DNA from: Bradyrhizobium diazoefficiens
Lineage (GTDB): Bacteria > Pseudomonadota > Alphaproteobacteria > Rhizobiales > Xanthobacteraceae
Direction of reading: 5' to 3'
DNA length: 64,000 nt
Assembly (NCBI RefSeq): GCF_016612535.1
Contig: NZ_JAENXS010000001.1
Span: forward strand, 2,691,501-2,755,500
The stretch's first letter is position 1, and each line of letters starts with the position of its first letter. A program made the translations under genes and the position numbers. Of the stretch, positions 16,950-26,761 are shown one piece after another. Under the pieces are notes generated by a model. The model saw only the letters and a list, made by a program, of their open reading frames with translations. It searched no databases and was not told where the DNA came from.

Positions 16950-17189
16950 ATGGATGAACGGCGTGACAAAAGCAGGCACCGGGTCCTGAAAGCCGGAACC
17001 ATCGAGTTCGGCGGCGGCGCGATCGACTGCACTGTCCGTAATTTCTCGGACACCGGCGCGGCGCTGGACGTGACAAGCCCGGTCGGTATCCCCGAGCAGT
17101 TCACCCTGGCCATCAAGGCCGACGGAACGCATCTGTCCTGCACCGTGGTCTGGCGCAAGGAAAAGCGGATCGGCGTGAGGTTCGGCTGA
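16950..17189 (+). CDS. PilZ domain protein
   Basis: 79 residues forming a single PilZ barrel: DERRDKSRHRVLKAG carries the RxxxR c-di-GMP loop and VRNFSDTGAALDV corresponds to the D/NxSxxG motif (here NFSDTG). Likely a small c-di-GMP receptor. It stands alone 91 bp after the glutamate-synthase-like gene and before an extragenic repeat. Confidence 0.85.
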   Translation: MDERRDKSRHRVLKAGTIEFGGGAIDCTVRNFSDTGAALDVTSPVGIPEQFTLAIKADGTHLSCTVVWRKEKRIGVRFG

Positions 17190-17213
17190 GCGACGCGCGC
17201 AACAAATTCCGGT

Positions 17214-17344
17214 GTCGTCCCGGCGAAGGCCGGGACCCATACCGCGTGATTTATCGACCATGCGCAGGAAGCAGTACCGCGCAACTACTAGTCTTCGCAA
17301 AATTCAGTTTTGTGGTTATGGGTCCCGGCCTTCGCCGGGACGAC
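17214..17344. repeat. intact extragenic palindromic repeat (131 bp)
   Basis: Starts GTCGTCCCGGCGAAGGCC and ends with the complement GGCCTTCGCCGGGACGAC. Its outer arms (about 30 bp) match those of the interrupted repeat at 1961-2080, while the centres differ. It lies between two convergent genes (PilZ and CorC/HlyC). Confidence 0.85.
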
Positions 17345-17392
17345 GAGTAGAGGTTGGTGCGCCATCCTGTACTCTAGCACATAACCGCTCGC

Positions 17393-18691
17393 TCAGCCGG
17401 TCTCGGCTTCACCCAACCGGGCCGCCAAAATCTTGTCGATCCGCCGACCGTCGAGATCGACCACCTCGATGTGCCAGCCGCCGAGGTCGAAGGCGTCGCC
17501 GACATTGGGCAGCACGTTGAATTGCTGCAGCACGAGGCCCGCCACCGTGTTGTAACGGTGATGCGGCGGCAGCTCGATGCCGAGGAGTTCGCCGAACTCG
17601 TCGACCGGCATCCAGCCAGAAACCAGCAGTGAGCCGTCCGCCCGCCTGACATAGGCGGGCTCCGGCGGGCCCTCCTCGGAATGGAAGGCGCCGACGATCG
17701 ATTCCAGAATATCGGCCGCCGTCACCACGCCTTCGAACGCGCCGTACTCGTCATAGACGAAACCGACGTGAACCGGCGCAGCCTTCAAGATCGCGACCAC
17801 GTCGCGGGCATCCGCCGAGGCGGGAATGCTGGGTGCTTGGCGGATCAGCGCTCGCAGATCCGGTGTGCGTTCGTTCATGTAGGCGACCAGCAGGTCCTTG
17901 GCCTGAAGCACGCCAATCGGCTTGTCGCGATCGCCGTCGGACACGGGAAAGCGCGAATGCGGGCTCTTTGCGATCAGCGCCTGGATCACCTCTTGATCAT
18001 CGCTCAGGTCGATCTCGTCGACCTCGGTGCGCGGCGTCATCACCGCGCCGACCGGGCGATCGCCGAGCCGCATCACGCCGGCGATCATCTCCTTCTCGCC
18101 GGGCTCGAGCACGCCGGCGCTCTCGGCCTCTCGGACGAGATGATGGATCTCGTCCTCCGACACCTTCTCCTCGGACTTGCCGCCATGGCCGAGCAGCGTG
18201 AGGATCAGCTTGCCCGAGAGGTCGAGCAGAAAGACAAGCGGCAGCGATACCTTCGCAAGCACATGCATCGCCGGCGCGACCCTGACCGCGATACTTTCGG
18301 GATCGCGCAGCGCCACCTGCTTCGGCACCAGCTCGCCGACGATCAGGGTCGCATAGGTGATGAGGGTGACGACGATGCCGACGCCGACGATGTCGGCAAT
18401 GCCGACGGAGAGACCGAGCTCGACCAGCCATTGCGTCAGCCGCTGACCGAGCGTCGCGCCGGAGAACGCGCCCGAGAGCACGCCGACCAGCGTGATGCCG
18501 ATCTGCACCGTCGAGAGGAATTTTCCGGGATCGGCGGCCAACGTCAGCGCGCGCTCGGCGCCGCGTACGCCCTTGGCGGCAAGCACCGACAGCCGCGCCG
18601 GGCGTGATGACACCACCGCCAGCTCGGACATGGACAGCAGGCCGTTGATGACGATCAGGACGACGACGATGATGAGTTCGACGGAGAGCAT
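17393..18691 (-). CDS. CNNM/CorC-HlyC family membrane protein
   Basis: 432 residues from the ATG at 18691, which starts directly on the first membrane helix (MLSVELIIVVVLIVINGLL). Order: DUF21 membrane domain with about four helices (1-190), a CBS pair (about 205-330, GVMTPRTEVDEIDL onward), and the C-terminal CorC_HlyC domain (GWMPVDEFGELLGIELP). The family is linked to Mg2+ or Co2+ efflux and has been called hemolysin-like. No signal for cotranscription; convergent with the PilZ gene. Confidence 0.9.
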   Translation of the reverse strand: MLSVELIIVVVLIVINGLLSMSELAVVSSRPARLSVLAAKGVRGAERALTLAADPGKFLSTVQIGITLVGVLSGAFSGATLGQRLTQWLVELGLSVGIADIVGVGIVVTLITYATLIVGELVPKQVALRDPESIAVRVAPAMHVLAKVSLPLVFLLDLSGKLILTLLGHGGKSEEKVSEDEIHHLVREAESAGVLEPGEKEMIAGVMRLGDRPVGAVMTPRTEVDEIDLSDDQEVIQALIAKSPHSRFPVSDGDRDKPIGVLQAKDLLVAYMNERTPDLRALIRQAPSIPASADARDVVAILKAAPVHVGFVYDEYGAFEGVVTAADILESIVGAFHSEEGPPEPAYVRRADGSLLVSGWMPVDEFGELLGIELPPHHRYNTVAGLVLQQFNVLPNVGDAFDLGGWHIEVVDLDGRRIDKILAARLGEAETG

Positions 18692-18899
18692 TGATGGTCC
18701 GCGGTAAGCGAGTATGTCCGGATGGCAGATCGAGCTTTGATATAGGCATTTGGCCACCAAGTGCTGGCGAATTCGGAGCCTCAAGGAGCCGCGACCACGC
18801 GACACTCCCCGCGGAACTACGGTCCTGCCGCTACTTAACGGCGTCTTAGCCGCCGCCAGCTAGGGTTCCCTGCATTTGCAGATTGTATTGGGGACCAGG

Positions 18900-20975
18900 A
18901 TGCGAATCGGGAAGCTTTTCGCGCTGTCGATGCTGACGGTGACCGTCTTTGCCGTCATTCTCGGCACCCAGGTGCTGGTGCCCCAGGCGCGCATCTACAC
19001 GAACCGCTCCGAGGCAATTAAGGCGGTCGATGCTTTCGGCGCAGTTCTGCTGGTCAGTCAGTACGTTGCCGGTTATCGCGCGCCCTACATCTCGCCGATC
19101 TTCCAGGAAAACCCGGCGACGCCGGCTCAGCTCGAGGCCTGCGCGAAGGCGTCGAAGGCATCCGACACCGCGTTCGAGAATGCAAGGCGGGCCATCCTTG
19201 CGCTGGACGCCGGCGGACCGATGGCGGCGGATCTCGAGCGCGCTGCGCGCCGGCTGAATGAGATTCGAACGGCGGCGGATCGCGCCATGAGCGTCCCCCT
19301 GAGTGCACGCGACAGTGCCGCCATCAAGAGCTTCCTGCCTGGCGTCGCCGAAATCATCCGTATTCTCGAACCGATCATGAATCGCCTCGAAGCCGGCATC
19401 GCCACGTCCGATTCTTCGCTCTCGGCTTTGCTGAGCGTGGCGCGGACGGCGCAGGACCTGCGCGTCTCGGCCGGCGGCCGCGCCGCCACGCTGTCGCCCG
19501 CACTGACCGCCCGCCGTCCGCTGACGACCGCCGAATTCTCTCTGATGGATCGCTTGCAGGGCCGCCTGGAGGCCGATCGCGAGCGCGTCGAGGCCGGCAT
19601 TGATCAGCTCGGCAATCCGCCCCGGATTGCCAAGGCGTTCAAGGATGCGACCGAAGCCTATTTCGGACATGCCGCGCCGGTGGTCGAGAAGGAGATGCCC
19701 GCGGCGCACAGCGACGGCAAATACGGCCTCACCAACGATGATTTGGCGACTGCCGTCGTGCCGGCCGTGCAGATGTTCTTCGGCGTGCGCGACGCGGCGC
19801 TGGCAGAGGCGACCGAACGGGCCACGGCGGCGCGCAGCGGCGCACTAATGGTGCTTGCGCTGGCCGGCATTGCGGTGCTGGCGCTGCTCGGCACGCTCGC
19901 AGGTGTAACAGCAATGCTGCGAAGCCGCGTGGTGACGCCGCTTGCGAAGCTCGCCGGCGCGATCAGCACGCTTGCCGCCGGCAGGCATGAGGTCGAGATT
20001 CCCGCGACCGGGCGCAATGACGAGATCGGCCAAGTCGCCGGCTCGCTGCTGCTGTTCAAGGACTCGCTGATTGCCAAGTGCGCTGCCGACGAAGCTGCTG
20101 CCGTTGAGGCCGGGGCGAAGCTCAAGCGCAGCCAGCGCATGGACCAGATCGCGCGCGAGTTCGAAGCGATGATCGGCGAGGTGATCAACACCGTGTCCTC
20201 GGCATCCGCGGAGCTGGAATCGTCCGCGGGAACGCTGACGAGCACGGCTGAGCAATCCGAAAAAATCACCGCGACCGTAGCAGCCGCCTCCGAACAGGCC
20301 TCCACCAACGTGCAGACTGTCGCGGCGGCTGCGGAGGAAATGGCGTCGTCAGTCGACGAGATCAGCCGGCAGGTTCAGGATTCCGCGCGCATCGCCAGCG
20401 AGGCGGTGCAGCAGGCGGGGCGGACCAACGACCATGTCGGTGAGCTCGCCAAGGCGGCCGGCCGCATCGGGGATGTCGTCGAGCTCATCAGCCAGATTGC
20501 AGGGCAGACCAATCTGCTGGCGCTCAACGCCACCATCGAGGCGGCGCGTGCCGGCGAGGCCGGACGCGGCTTCGCCGTCGTCGCTTCCGAGGTCAAGGCG
20601 CTCGCCGAGCAGACCGCCAAGGCCACCGGCGAAATCAGTCAGCAGGTCGCGGGAATCCAGGCGGCGACGCAGGATTCGGTCGGCGCGATCAAGGCGATCG
20701 GCGATACCATCACGCGCATGTCCGAAATCGCATCGGCGATCGCCGCAGCGGTCGAGGAGCAGGGCGCGGCGACCCGGGAGATTTCGCGCAACGTGCAGCA
20801 GGCTTCGCACGGCACCCAGCGGGTCTCCGCCAGCATCGTCGACGTCCAGCATGGCGCGAGCCAGACCGGATCGGCCTCGTCCAATGTGCTTGCGGCAGCC
20901 AAATCGCTGTCCGGCGAGAGCAGCCGTCTCAAGGTCGAGGTCGGAAGATTCCTCGACGCGATCCGGGCGGCATAA
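18900..20975 (+). CDS. methyl-accepting chemotaxis protein
   Basis: 691 residues from the ATG at 18900 (an earlier ATG at 18876 adds eight residues before the first helix). Layout: N-terminal membrane helix, a periplasmic helical sensor domain of about 280 residues, second helix [21 protein letters not shown] near 320, HAMP, then a signalling domain with the kinase-contact hairpin [30 protein letters not shown]. No CheB/CheR-tethering pentapeptide is evident at the C-terminus (FLDAIRAA). The ligand is unknown and no che genes are adjacent, so it works with a remote array. Confidence 0.93.
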   Translation: MRIGKLFALSMLTVTVFAVILGTQVLVPQARIYTNRSEAIKAVDAFGAVLLVSQYVAGYRAPYISPIFQENPATPAQLEACAKASKASDTAFENARRAILALDAGGPMAADLERAARRLNEIRTAADRAMSVPLSARDSAAIKSFLPGVAEIIRILEPIMNRLEAGIATSDSSLSALLSVARTAQDLRVSAGGRAATLSPALTARRPLTTAEFSLMDRLQGRLEADRERVEAGIDQLGNPPRIAKAFKDATEAYFGHAAPVVEKEMPAAHSDGKYGLTNDDLATAVVPAVQMFFGVRDAALAEATERATAARSGALMVLALAGIAVLALLGTLAGVTAMLRSRVVTPLAKLAGAISTLAAGRHEVEIPATGRNDEIGQVAGSLLLFKDSLIAKCAADEAAAVEAGAKLKRSQRMDQIAREFEAMIGEVINTVSSASAELESSAGTLTSTAEQSEKITATVAAASEQASTNVQTVAAAAEEMASSVDEISRQVQDSARIASEAVQQAGRTNDHVGELAKAAGRIGDVVELISQIAGQTNLLALNATIEAARAGEAGRGFAVVASEVKALAEQTAKATGEISQQVAGIQAATQDSVGAIKAIGDTITRMSEIASAIAAAVEEQGAATREISRNVQQASHGTQRVSASIVDVQHGASQTGSASSNVLAAAKSLSGESSRLKVEVGRFLDAIRAA

Positions 20976-21008
20976 GGGAGTTGTCGAAATCCGGCAGTCC
21001 GCCCGGTG

Positions 21009-23081
21009 CTAGAATTCGGCGTGCAGGCGGCCCGAGAAGATCGAGACCGGACCGCGATCCGCGTTGTAGGCGGGGTTGACCACGAGCTGATAGTCGGCGG
21101 TCAGTGTCACGCCCTTGATCACCGAATAGGCGTAGTAGGCTTCGAGGATGCGCTCGGTGCGATAGTTGAGCCGGCCGTCGCCGATCAGAAGACCGGTGCC
21201 ACCGGCTGCGAGGAAATCGCGATGCGCGGCCGACAGGCCGTTGATGGCGCCACCGACGCCGACCGTGTCCTCCGGCCGTCCCCAGCTTCTGCCCTTGATC
21301 GACAGGCCACCGGACAGACCGCGATCGACATCGGTGAAATTCAGGATCTGGGTCTGGCCATCGTTCCAGCTCGCCCGCGCAAACAGCCCGACGTCGCCCA
21401 CGATCTGCTGCTCGAGATTGACGTAGAAGCCGTATTTGAGCCGGTCGCGCTGATCTGCGGTGGCGATCGCGTTGATGTCGAGCGCCGGGTTCGCAGCGGC
21501 CAGCTCCAGCACCTCGCGGTAGTTCGCGGTGTTGCCGCTGTTGGCGAAGACGCCGACGCGCAGTTTGCCGGGTTGCTCGAAGATCGCATGGCGCTCTTCG
21601 AACTCGACCACCGTGCCGCCGGTCTTGAACGTCAGCACGTCGCTGTTTGGTGCGGCCGGCACCTGCAAGAATCCGGCGCGGATCGCCCAATCCTTGCGAT
21701 TGAGCTCGACCACGGCGCCGCGGGTATAACCGGGCAGGTCGGCGGGGAAGTCGTAGGCGGCCGACGCCCACATCGCCCAATTCATGAAATCGGCACGCGG
21801 GTCTTTTGCGTATGAATTGCCGTCGAAGAAATCGCCGACCGCGAAGCGGCCGACGATCAGCGTGACGCGGTCAATGTCGCGTTTGCCCGCAAGCTGGTTC
21901 GGCGCGTCGTCGACCGCTTCCTGCTCGCCGCCGAGGCCAAAGGTCTGCTTGAGATAGTAGCGCTGCGCCCGAATCTTGGGGAATGCCGCGCCGGCCTTCT
22001 GCGCTTCGCCGTTGGGGAAGCCGGCGATTCCGAGCGTGCCGTTGATGCCAAAGCCCTGCGCCAGCTCAGGATCGAAGTAGAGCTCGCCGCCGTCCCAGAG
22101 CCGCGCGCCCAGGAAGGCCGTCGTCGTCCAAGTGGCCTGAAACTGGCCGCCGCCGGGCAGGCTGAACGGGCTGGCATAGGGCGAGTGGATCGGCCCATAG
22201 CCCTGCGGCAGCACGGTCGTCTGGGCGTGGACGTTCCAGTCGTCGGAATCAGGGAGTCTGGGTTTTCCATTGACCGCCGGCATCCACGGCGTGTCGCCGA
22301 ACTGGTAGTTCAGTCCGAGCTTGAAGAGATGGATGCGCGGATCGACATTGACGCTGCCGAGGCCAAAGCCGCTTAGATCGTAGGTTTTCCGCGTCAGGTC
22401 GATATAGTCGTATTCGGCTTTCGCAGTCCAGTTGCCGCTGACGGCGTATTCAAGACCGAGGCCCGCAGTCCATCCGGCCTGGTAATGGCCAACCGGGAAT
22501 AGGGATGTGACGCCATCGCCGTCGTTAATGTTGATGCGCGTATGGCCCCATGCGAACCCGCCGGTGAGATAGGGCATGAACCGGTCGAAGGCGTAGCCGA
22601 TACGGCCGCGCACGGTGCCGACATAATCGATGGTCGTGTGGAAGGGAGCTGGCACAAGTGCGAGCTCGGGACCGTCGGTGGGACTCGTGAACGTCGCGTC
22701 CGCTTCGATGCCGAGCACCACGCGGTTCGCGAACTGACGATTGTAGCCGAGCTGATAGCCGCCGGTGAGGCCGGTCGCGCTGTGCGGAAGGACCACGCCC
22801 TGCTCCGGCAGAGGATTCGTGCCGGGTCCAAAAGCCGCATCGCCATAGCCGAAATGGCCACCGACATAGAAGCCGGTCCAGTCGTAGACGGTTCTCGCGG
22901 CGCGGGCCTTGAACGGCAGGTCAGCCGCAAAGCTCACACCCGGCAAGACGAGCACGCTGACGGCAATCGCCGCCGCCGCCCGCAACAATTGCTGTCGATG
23001 ACCTCTCAACGTCAAAACGCACGCCCCCAGACGCGAATATGCCCCGCCGCTCCGACATCCCTGCCGATTCGCGGTGATCAT
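21009..23081 (-). CDS. fused outer-membrane protein: Omp25-like barrel plus OprB-type porin
   Basis: 690 residues. The signal peptide (LLRAAAAIAVSVLVLPGVSFAA, residues about 32-53) is followed by an Omp25/RopB-like barrel beginning DWTGFYVGGHFGYGDAAF and ending about residue 260 (IHLFKLGLNYQFG). Residues about 280-690 resemble carbohydrate-selective OprB porins (WNVHAQTTVLPQGYGPIHSPY, LGARLWDGGELYFDPELAQG) and end in the outer-membrane Phe (LHAEF). A passive sugar or solute channel is likely. The start is uncertain because the presequence before the hydrophobic core is long. Confidence 0.85.
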   Translation of the reverse strand: MITANRQGCRSGGAYSRLGACVLTLRGHRQQLLRAAAAIAVSVLVLPGVSFAADLPFKARAARTVYDWTGFYVGGHFGYGDAAFGPGTNPLPEQGVVLPHSATGLTGGYQLGYNRQFANRVVLGIEADATFTSPTDGPELALVPAPFHTTIDYVGTVRGRIGYAFDRFMPYLTGGFAWGHTRININDGDGVTSLFPVGHYQAGWTAGLGLEYAVSGNWTAKAEYDYIDLTRKTYDLSGFGLGSVNVDPRIHLFKLGLNYQFGDTPWMPAVNGKPRLPDSDDWNVHAQTTVLPQGYGPIHSPYASPFSLPGGGQFQATWTTTAFLGARLWDGGELYFDPELAQGFGINGTLGIAGFPNGEAQKAGAAFPKIRAQRYYLKQTFGLGGEQEAVDDAPNQLAGKRDIDRVTLIVGRFAVGDFFDGNSYAKDPRADFMNWAMWASAAYDFPADLPGYTRGAVVELNRKDWAIRAGFLQVPAAPNSDVLTFKTGGTVVEFEERHAIFEQPGKLRVGVFANSGNTANYREVLELAAANPALDINAIATADQRDRLKYGFYVNLEQQIVGDVGLFARASWNDGQTQILNFTDVDRGLSGGLSIKGRSWGRPEDTVGVGGAINGLSAAHRDFLAAGGTGLLIGDGRLNYRTERILEAYYAYSVIKGVTLTADYQLVVNPAYNADRGPVSIFSGRLHAEF

Positions 23082-23265
23082 GTCATCAGGATCCTGGTGT
23101 TCACGCGATCGGACGAGATCGTCTCGATTCGACGCAATTTGGCCCCAAGCCCCTGAGCTTGTTGCGAACCTTATTGCAAGTAATTCGCAATAGCAACTAA
23201 TGCGGAATGTCGCAGTCGATGGTTGGCATCGTTATGTGACGGGACTGCAACAAATTCCCGGGGGC

Positions 23266-23306
23266 AAAAAGGATGACCCCGCCCGGGGGGACAGCCGGGC
23301 GGGGTC
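23266..23306 (-). terminator. rho-independent terminator of the 23383-23646 gene
   Basis: Perfect 12-bp GC stem GACCCCGCCCGG (23275-23286) with CCGGGCGGGGTC (23295-23306), 8-base loop. Read on the minus strand it is followed 4 bases later by TTTTT (23270-23266). It lies just past the stop of the small secreted gene. Confidence 0.8.
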
Positions 23307-23382
23307 GGGGGCACGACACGGGGTGGATGAGGCGCCCGTGTCGGACGCAGGATCCACGTAAGAGCGGCCTCAGGCCCTCAAA

Positions 23383-23646
23383 TCAGTAGCAAGTCCGAAC
23401 GTTGCCGACGAACTGGCCGTAAGCGTTGTACTGGGCGACCCAGCCGCAGCGGCGATAGCCATAGTAATGGGGCTGGCTGCTGGCGGCGACCGCGGTGCCG
23501 ACGATGGCGGCGGTGGCGATACCGGCGCCCACACCCCAGCCCCAGCCGAGCGGCTTGGCTTCGGCCTGCGAGGTGGTGGACGCGATGCTGCCGGCGACGG
23601 CAAGGGTGGCGAGAGCGACAGCGGCAAGCTTGGTCTTGATCGACAT
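23383..23646 (-). CDS. small secreted or envelope protein
   Basis: 87 residues from the ATG at 23646 (MSIKTKLAAVALATLAVAG). Signal peptide ends near SQAEA; the mature part has a Gly/Ala-rich hydrophobic segment (GWGVGAGIATAAIVGTAVAAS) and an aromatic/Cys tail (HYYGYRRCGWVAQYNAYGQFVGNVRTCY). Similar small proteins are frequent in Bradyrhizobium; function unknown. A strong terminator follows. Confidence 0.78.
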   Translation of the reverse strand: MSIKTKLAAVALATLAVAGSIASTTSQAEAKPLGWGWGVGAGIATAAIVGTAVAASSQPHYYGYRRCGWVAQYNAYGQFVGNVRTCY

Positions 23647-23785
23647 GTGAAACACCATCCGGGTTGAGGCGGTCCGTTGTGGTCCGCATGCCCAATTGGA
23701 CGGAGGCTTGCCGAAACCGGTTCGAAAGCGCCTCAGGCGGCCTCGGACTCCAGCTCTTTCCCGAATGATCTCAGGGAGATGCGAG

Positions 23786-24592
23786 CTATCCGAGGGGGCC
23801 TTTGCCGAGCCTGTTCACGTCGAAGTTATCGACCTCTGTCAGCAGCTCGCAGAAGGCGCGCGCGCCCTGATCGAGCAGCTGCTCGCCCTTCTCGGCGACG
23901 GCCAGCGTCGCGTTGCCGACGGCGCCGCTCGGGTGCAGGTCCTGCGCCTGCCAGGCGAAGGGGGCTGGCCGCTGCGTCGATAGCCAGCGATATTGTTTCT
24001 CCATTGCGATACTGCTCGCGGGAAAATCCGCGATCGCATCAACGCGCACCTGATCGGGATAGCGCGCCAGCATGATCGAAGTCTCGACGGCGCCGCCGTG
24101 AATGCCGTGACGCACTTCATCGGCCGGGAACAGCCTGTCCGCGCCCGACAGGCGCGACCACGACGTCGTCACCACGAACAATTTCTGATGCGCCCGCAGA
24201 TCCTGGGCCACCAGCATCATTGCCGCGCTGTTGCCGCCATGGCTGGTGATGATGACGAGCTTTTTCACGCCGCGTCGCGCGATGTCCTCGCCGATTCCCG
24301 ACCACCGTTTCAGCGCCACTTCGGTCGGCAGCGTCTGCGTCCCGGGATAGTCGATATGCTCGGTGGAGATGCCGATCGGTTCAACGGGAAGGAACGTCGC
24401 CGGAATGGTCGCGGGCAAAAGTTCGCGGATGCGCGCGAGATAGGCGTCCGCGATCAGCACGTCGGTCTCGAGCGGCAGATGCGGGCCGTGCTGCTCGGTT
24501 GCCGCCAGTGGCAGTATCGCGATCCAGCGCGACGAATCCGCGGCCGGAGGGTCGGACCAGCGGATATCGGACCAGTCGCGGGAAGGCGTCAT
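23786..24592 (-). CDS. creatininase family hydrolase
   Basis: 268 residues from the ATG at 24592 (a GTG at 24619 is possible). Metal-binding stretches typical of creatinine amidohydrolases are visible: PLAATEQHGPHLPLETDVLIA (Glu, His, Asp), ITSHGGNSAAM and GIHGGAVETSIML. Members hydrolyse cyclic amides such as creatinine or N-formyl intermediates. It is divergent from an ABC importer operon with 140 bp between, so it may act on the imported compound (inference). Confidence 0.85.
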   Translation of the reverse strand: MTPSRDWSDIRWSDPPAADSSRWIAILPLAATEQHGPHLPLETDVLIADAYLARIRELLPATIPATFLPVEPIGISTEHIDYPGTQTLPTEVALKRWSGIGEDIARRGVKKLVIITSHGGNSAAMMLVAQDLRAHQKLFVVTTSWSRLSGADRLFPADEVRHGIHGGAVETSIMLARYPDQVRVDAIADFPASSIAMEKQYRWLSTQRPAPFAWQAQDLHPSGAVGNATLAVAEKGEQLLDQGARAFCELLTEVDNFDVNRLGKGPLG

Positions 24593-24731
24593 CAAGGTTT
24601 CTTTGCCCGAATTTGTCACGTAGTTTGGTGTTATGGAGGGGACGCGGGCCTGCCGGCTCGCGTCCCCGAACGTCTTGCGGTTTTATCGCGTTGGTTAGGT
24701 ATCGGCCAGACACGATCGACGGAGTCCAATT

Positions 24732-25754
24732 ATGCGCCTCATTCATCTCTGGCGAGCGTTAACAGTCGCCTTTTGTCCCGTACTCGTTGCGGGCGCTTCC
24801 GCGCACGCGGAAACCCTGGACAAGGTCACCTTCGGCACCAACTGGGTTGCCGAGGCCGAGCATGGCGGCTTCTTCCAGGCGGTCGCTGACGGCACCTACA
24901 AGAAGTACGGGCTCGACGTCTCCATCGTTCCGGGCGGGCCGAACGAGAACAACCGGATGCTGCTGATCGCCGGCAAGATCGATTTCTTCATGGCCGCGAA
25001 TACGCTGATGTCGTTCGACGCGGTCGCCAACAACGTCCCTGTCGTGACGATTGCCGCGATCTTCCAGAAAGACCCGCAGGTGATGCTGACGCAGCCGGAT
25101 GCGAAGGTCACCAAGATCCAGGACCTGAAGCCGCTGACGCTGTTCGTCTCCAAGGAAGGCATGACCAGCTACTTCCAGTGGCTCAAGTCCGAATATGGCT
25201 TCAGCGAGAAGAATGTCCGGCCCTATAATTTCAATCCGCAGCCCTTCATCGCCAATCCCAAGAGCGCGATGCAGGGCTACGTCACCTCCGAGCCCTTCGC
25301 GGTCGAGAAGGCCGCCGGCTTCAAGCCGAACGTGCTCCTGCTCGCCGATAACGGCTTCAACACCTATTCGACCCTGATCGAGACGCGCCGTGACCTGGTC
25401 GAAAAGAAAGCCGACCTGGTACAGCGCTTCGTCGATGCCTCGATCGTCGGCTGGTACAATTACATCTACGGCGACAATTCGGCCGGCAATGCCATGATCA
25501 AGAAGCTCAATCCAGAGATGACCGACGAGCTGCTGGCCTATTCCGTGGCCAAGATGAAGCAATACGGCATCGTCGATTCCGGCGATTCGTTGAAGAATGG
25601 CATCGGCGCGATGAGCGACGAGCGCTACACCTCCTTCTTCAACAAGATGGTGAAGGCCGGTGTCGTGAAGGGCGATCTCGACTTCCGCAAGTCCTACACG
25701 CTGCGCTTCGTCAACAAGGGCGTCGGCATCGAGCTGCGCCCCGCCAAGCCGTAA
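24732..25754 (+). CDS. ABC transporter substrate-binding protein (NMT1/SsuA-like)
   Basis: 340 residues; signal peptide ending about ASAHA, then the NMT1/THI5-like fold: VTFGTNWVAEAEHGGFFQAVADG, YKKYGLDVSIVPGGP, LIAGKIDFFMAANTLMSFDA. This group binds small organic nitrogen or sulfur compounds (pyrimidine precursors, taurine, sulfonates). First gene of an operon with ATPase, permease, dehydrogenase and an AprI/Inh-like protein, though a palindromic repeat separates it from the ATPase and may tune relative expression. Confidence 0.9.
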   Translation: MRLIHLWRALTVAFCPVLVAGASAHAETLDKVTFGTNWVAEAEHGGFFQAVADGTYKKYGLDVSIVPGGPNENNRMLLIAGKIDFFMAANTLMSFDAVANNVPVVTIAAIFQKDPQVMLTQPDAKVTKIQDLKPLTLFVSKEGMTSYFQWLKSEYGFSEKNVRPYNFNPQPFIANPKSAMQGYVTSEPFAVEKAAGFKPNVLLLADNGFNTYSTLIETRRDLVEKKADLVQRFVDASIVGWYNYIYGDNSAGNAMIKKLNPEMTDELLAYSVAKMKQYGIVDSGDSLKNGIGAMSDERYTSFFNKMVKAGVVKGDLDFRKSYTLRFVNKGVGIELRPAKP

Positions 25755-25792
25755 CGCATGTTGAGATTAGGCGAAGGTAGCTCGGCGTCCTG

Positions 25793-25922
25793 CACCTCTC
25801 CCGAAGGGAGAGGTCGCGTCGCATCGCAAGATGCGATGCGGGTGAGGGGTTACGCTCTCTGTTGGGACCCGCGCCCCCTCACCCGGCGCTACGCGCCGAC
25901 CTCTCCCCGTTGGGGAGAGGCG
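25793..25922. repeat. RIME-like palindromic repeat inside the ABC operon
   Basis: CACCTCTCCCGAAGGGAGAGGT at the left and CTCTCCCCGTTGGGGAGAG at the right are hairpins; the centre has CATCGCAAGATGCGATG and GGCGCTACGCGCC. It belongs to the class of elements at 12786-12941 and 45310-45450 and fills the gap between the binding-protein and ATPase genes. Confidence 0.78.
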
Positions 25923-25945
25923 AGTCCCACAACAGCCAGCGATCA

Positions 25946-26761
25946 ATGGTAGAAAGCAAAACTCCGTCGGCGGTCGAGGCCAGCTTGACGGCTCTCGCCG
26001 TCAGCCTGCGTGGCGTGACCAAGGCTTATGACAATGGCGTCGTGGCGCTGGATCCGCTCGACCTCGCCGTGCGCAAGGGCGAGTTCATTTCGCTGCTGGG
26101 GCCATCCGGCTGCGGCAAGTCGACGGCGTTGCGCCTGATTGCGGGCCTCAGCGCGCCGTCGTCCGGCACGGTGAGGGTGGCGCGTCACGAAGGCGAGGCG
26201 CAGCCAGGTCACGGCATCGGCTTCGTGTTCCAGGAACCGACCCTGATGCCGTGGACCAGCGTGCGTGAGAACGTGCGGCTGCCGTTGAAGCTCGGCGGCA
26301 TCCCGAAGGCCGAAGGGCGGGCGCGGGCCGACGCGGCGCTGGCTAGCGTCGGGCTCGCTGATTTCGCCGACGCCTTTCCGCGCGAATTGTCCGGCGGCAT
26401 GAAGATGCGGGTCTCGCTGGCGCGTGCGCTCGTCACCGATCCCGATATCCTGCTGATGGACGAGCCCTTCGCGGCGCTCGACGAGATCACGCGCTTCCGC
26501 CTCAACAACGATCTGCTTGCGCTGTGGCGCAGCCTTCGCAAGACCGTCATCTTCGTCACCCATTCGGTGTTCGAATCCGTCTATCTGTCGCAACGCGTCG
26601 TGGTCATGACGGCGCGGCCCGGCCGCATCCAAGCCGACATCCGCATCGAGACGGTCGAGCCACGCAGCGAGGAGTTTCGCACCTCGGCCGCCTATTCCGA
26701 TTATTGCCGGAAAGTGTCAGCCGCGCTGGCGCCATCCTATTCGGACCAGTCGATGCTATGA
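25946..26761 (+). CDS. ABC transporter ATP-binding protein (SsuB/TauB type)
   Basis: 271 residues from the ATG at 25946; a reading from 25862 would translate the repeat and is rejected. Walker A GPSGCGKSTALR, Q-loop FVFQEPTLMPW, signature ELSGGMKMRVSLARAL, Walker B ILLMDEPFAALDE and switch VTHSVFES are all intact. It energises uptake through the permease whose ATG overlaps its stop (ATGA, 26758-26761). Confidence 0.93.
   Translation: MVESKTPSAVEASLTALAVSLRGVTKAYDNGVVALDPLDLAVRKGEFISLLGPSGCGKSTALRLIAGLSAPSSGTVRVARHEGEAQPGHGIGFVFQEPTLMPWTSVRENVRLPLKLGGIPKAEGRARADAALASVGLADFADAFPRELSGGMKMRVSLARALVTDPDILLMDEPFAALDEITRFRLNNDLLALWRSLRKTVIFVTHSVFESVYLSQRVVVMTARPGRIQADIRIETVEPRSEEFRTSAAYSDYCRKVSAALAPSYSDQSML

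Noticed and set aside
25758..25952. Small frame between the binding-protein and ATPase genes
   Set aside because: Lies wholly within a RIME-like palindromic repeat.
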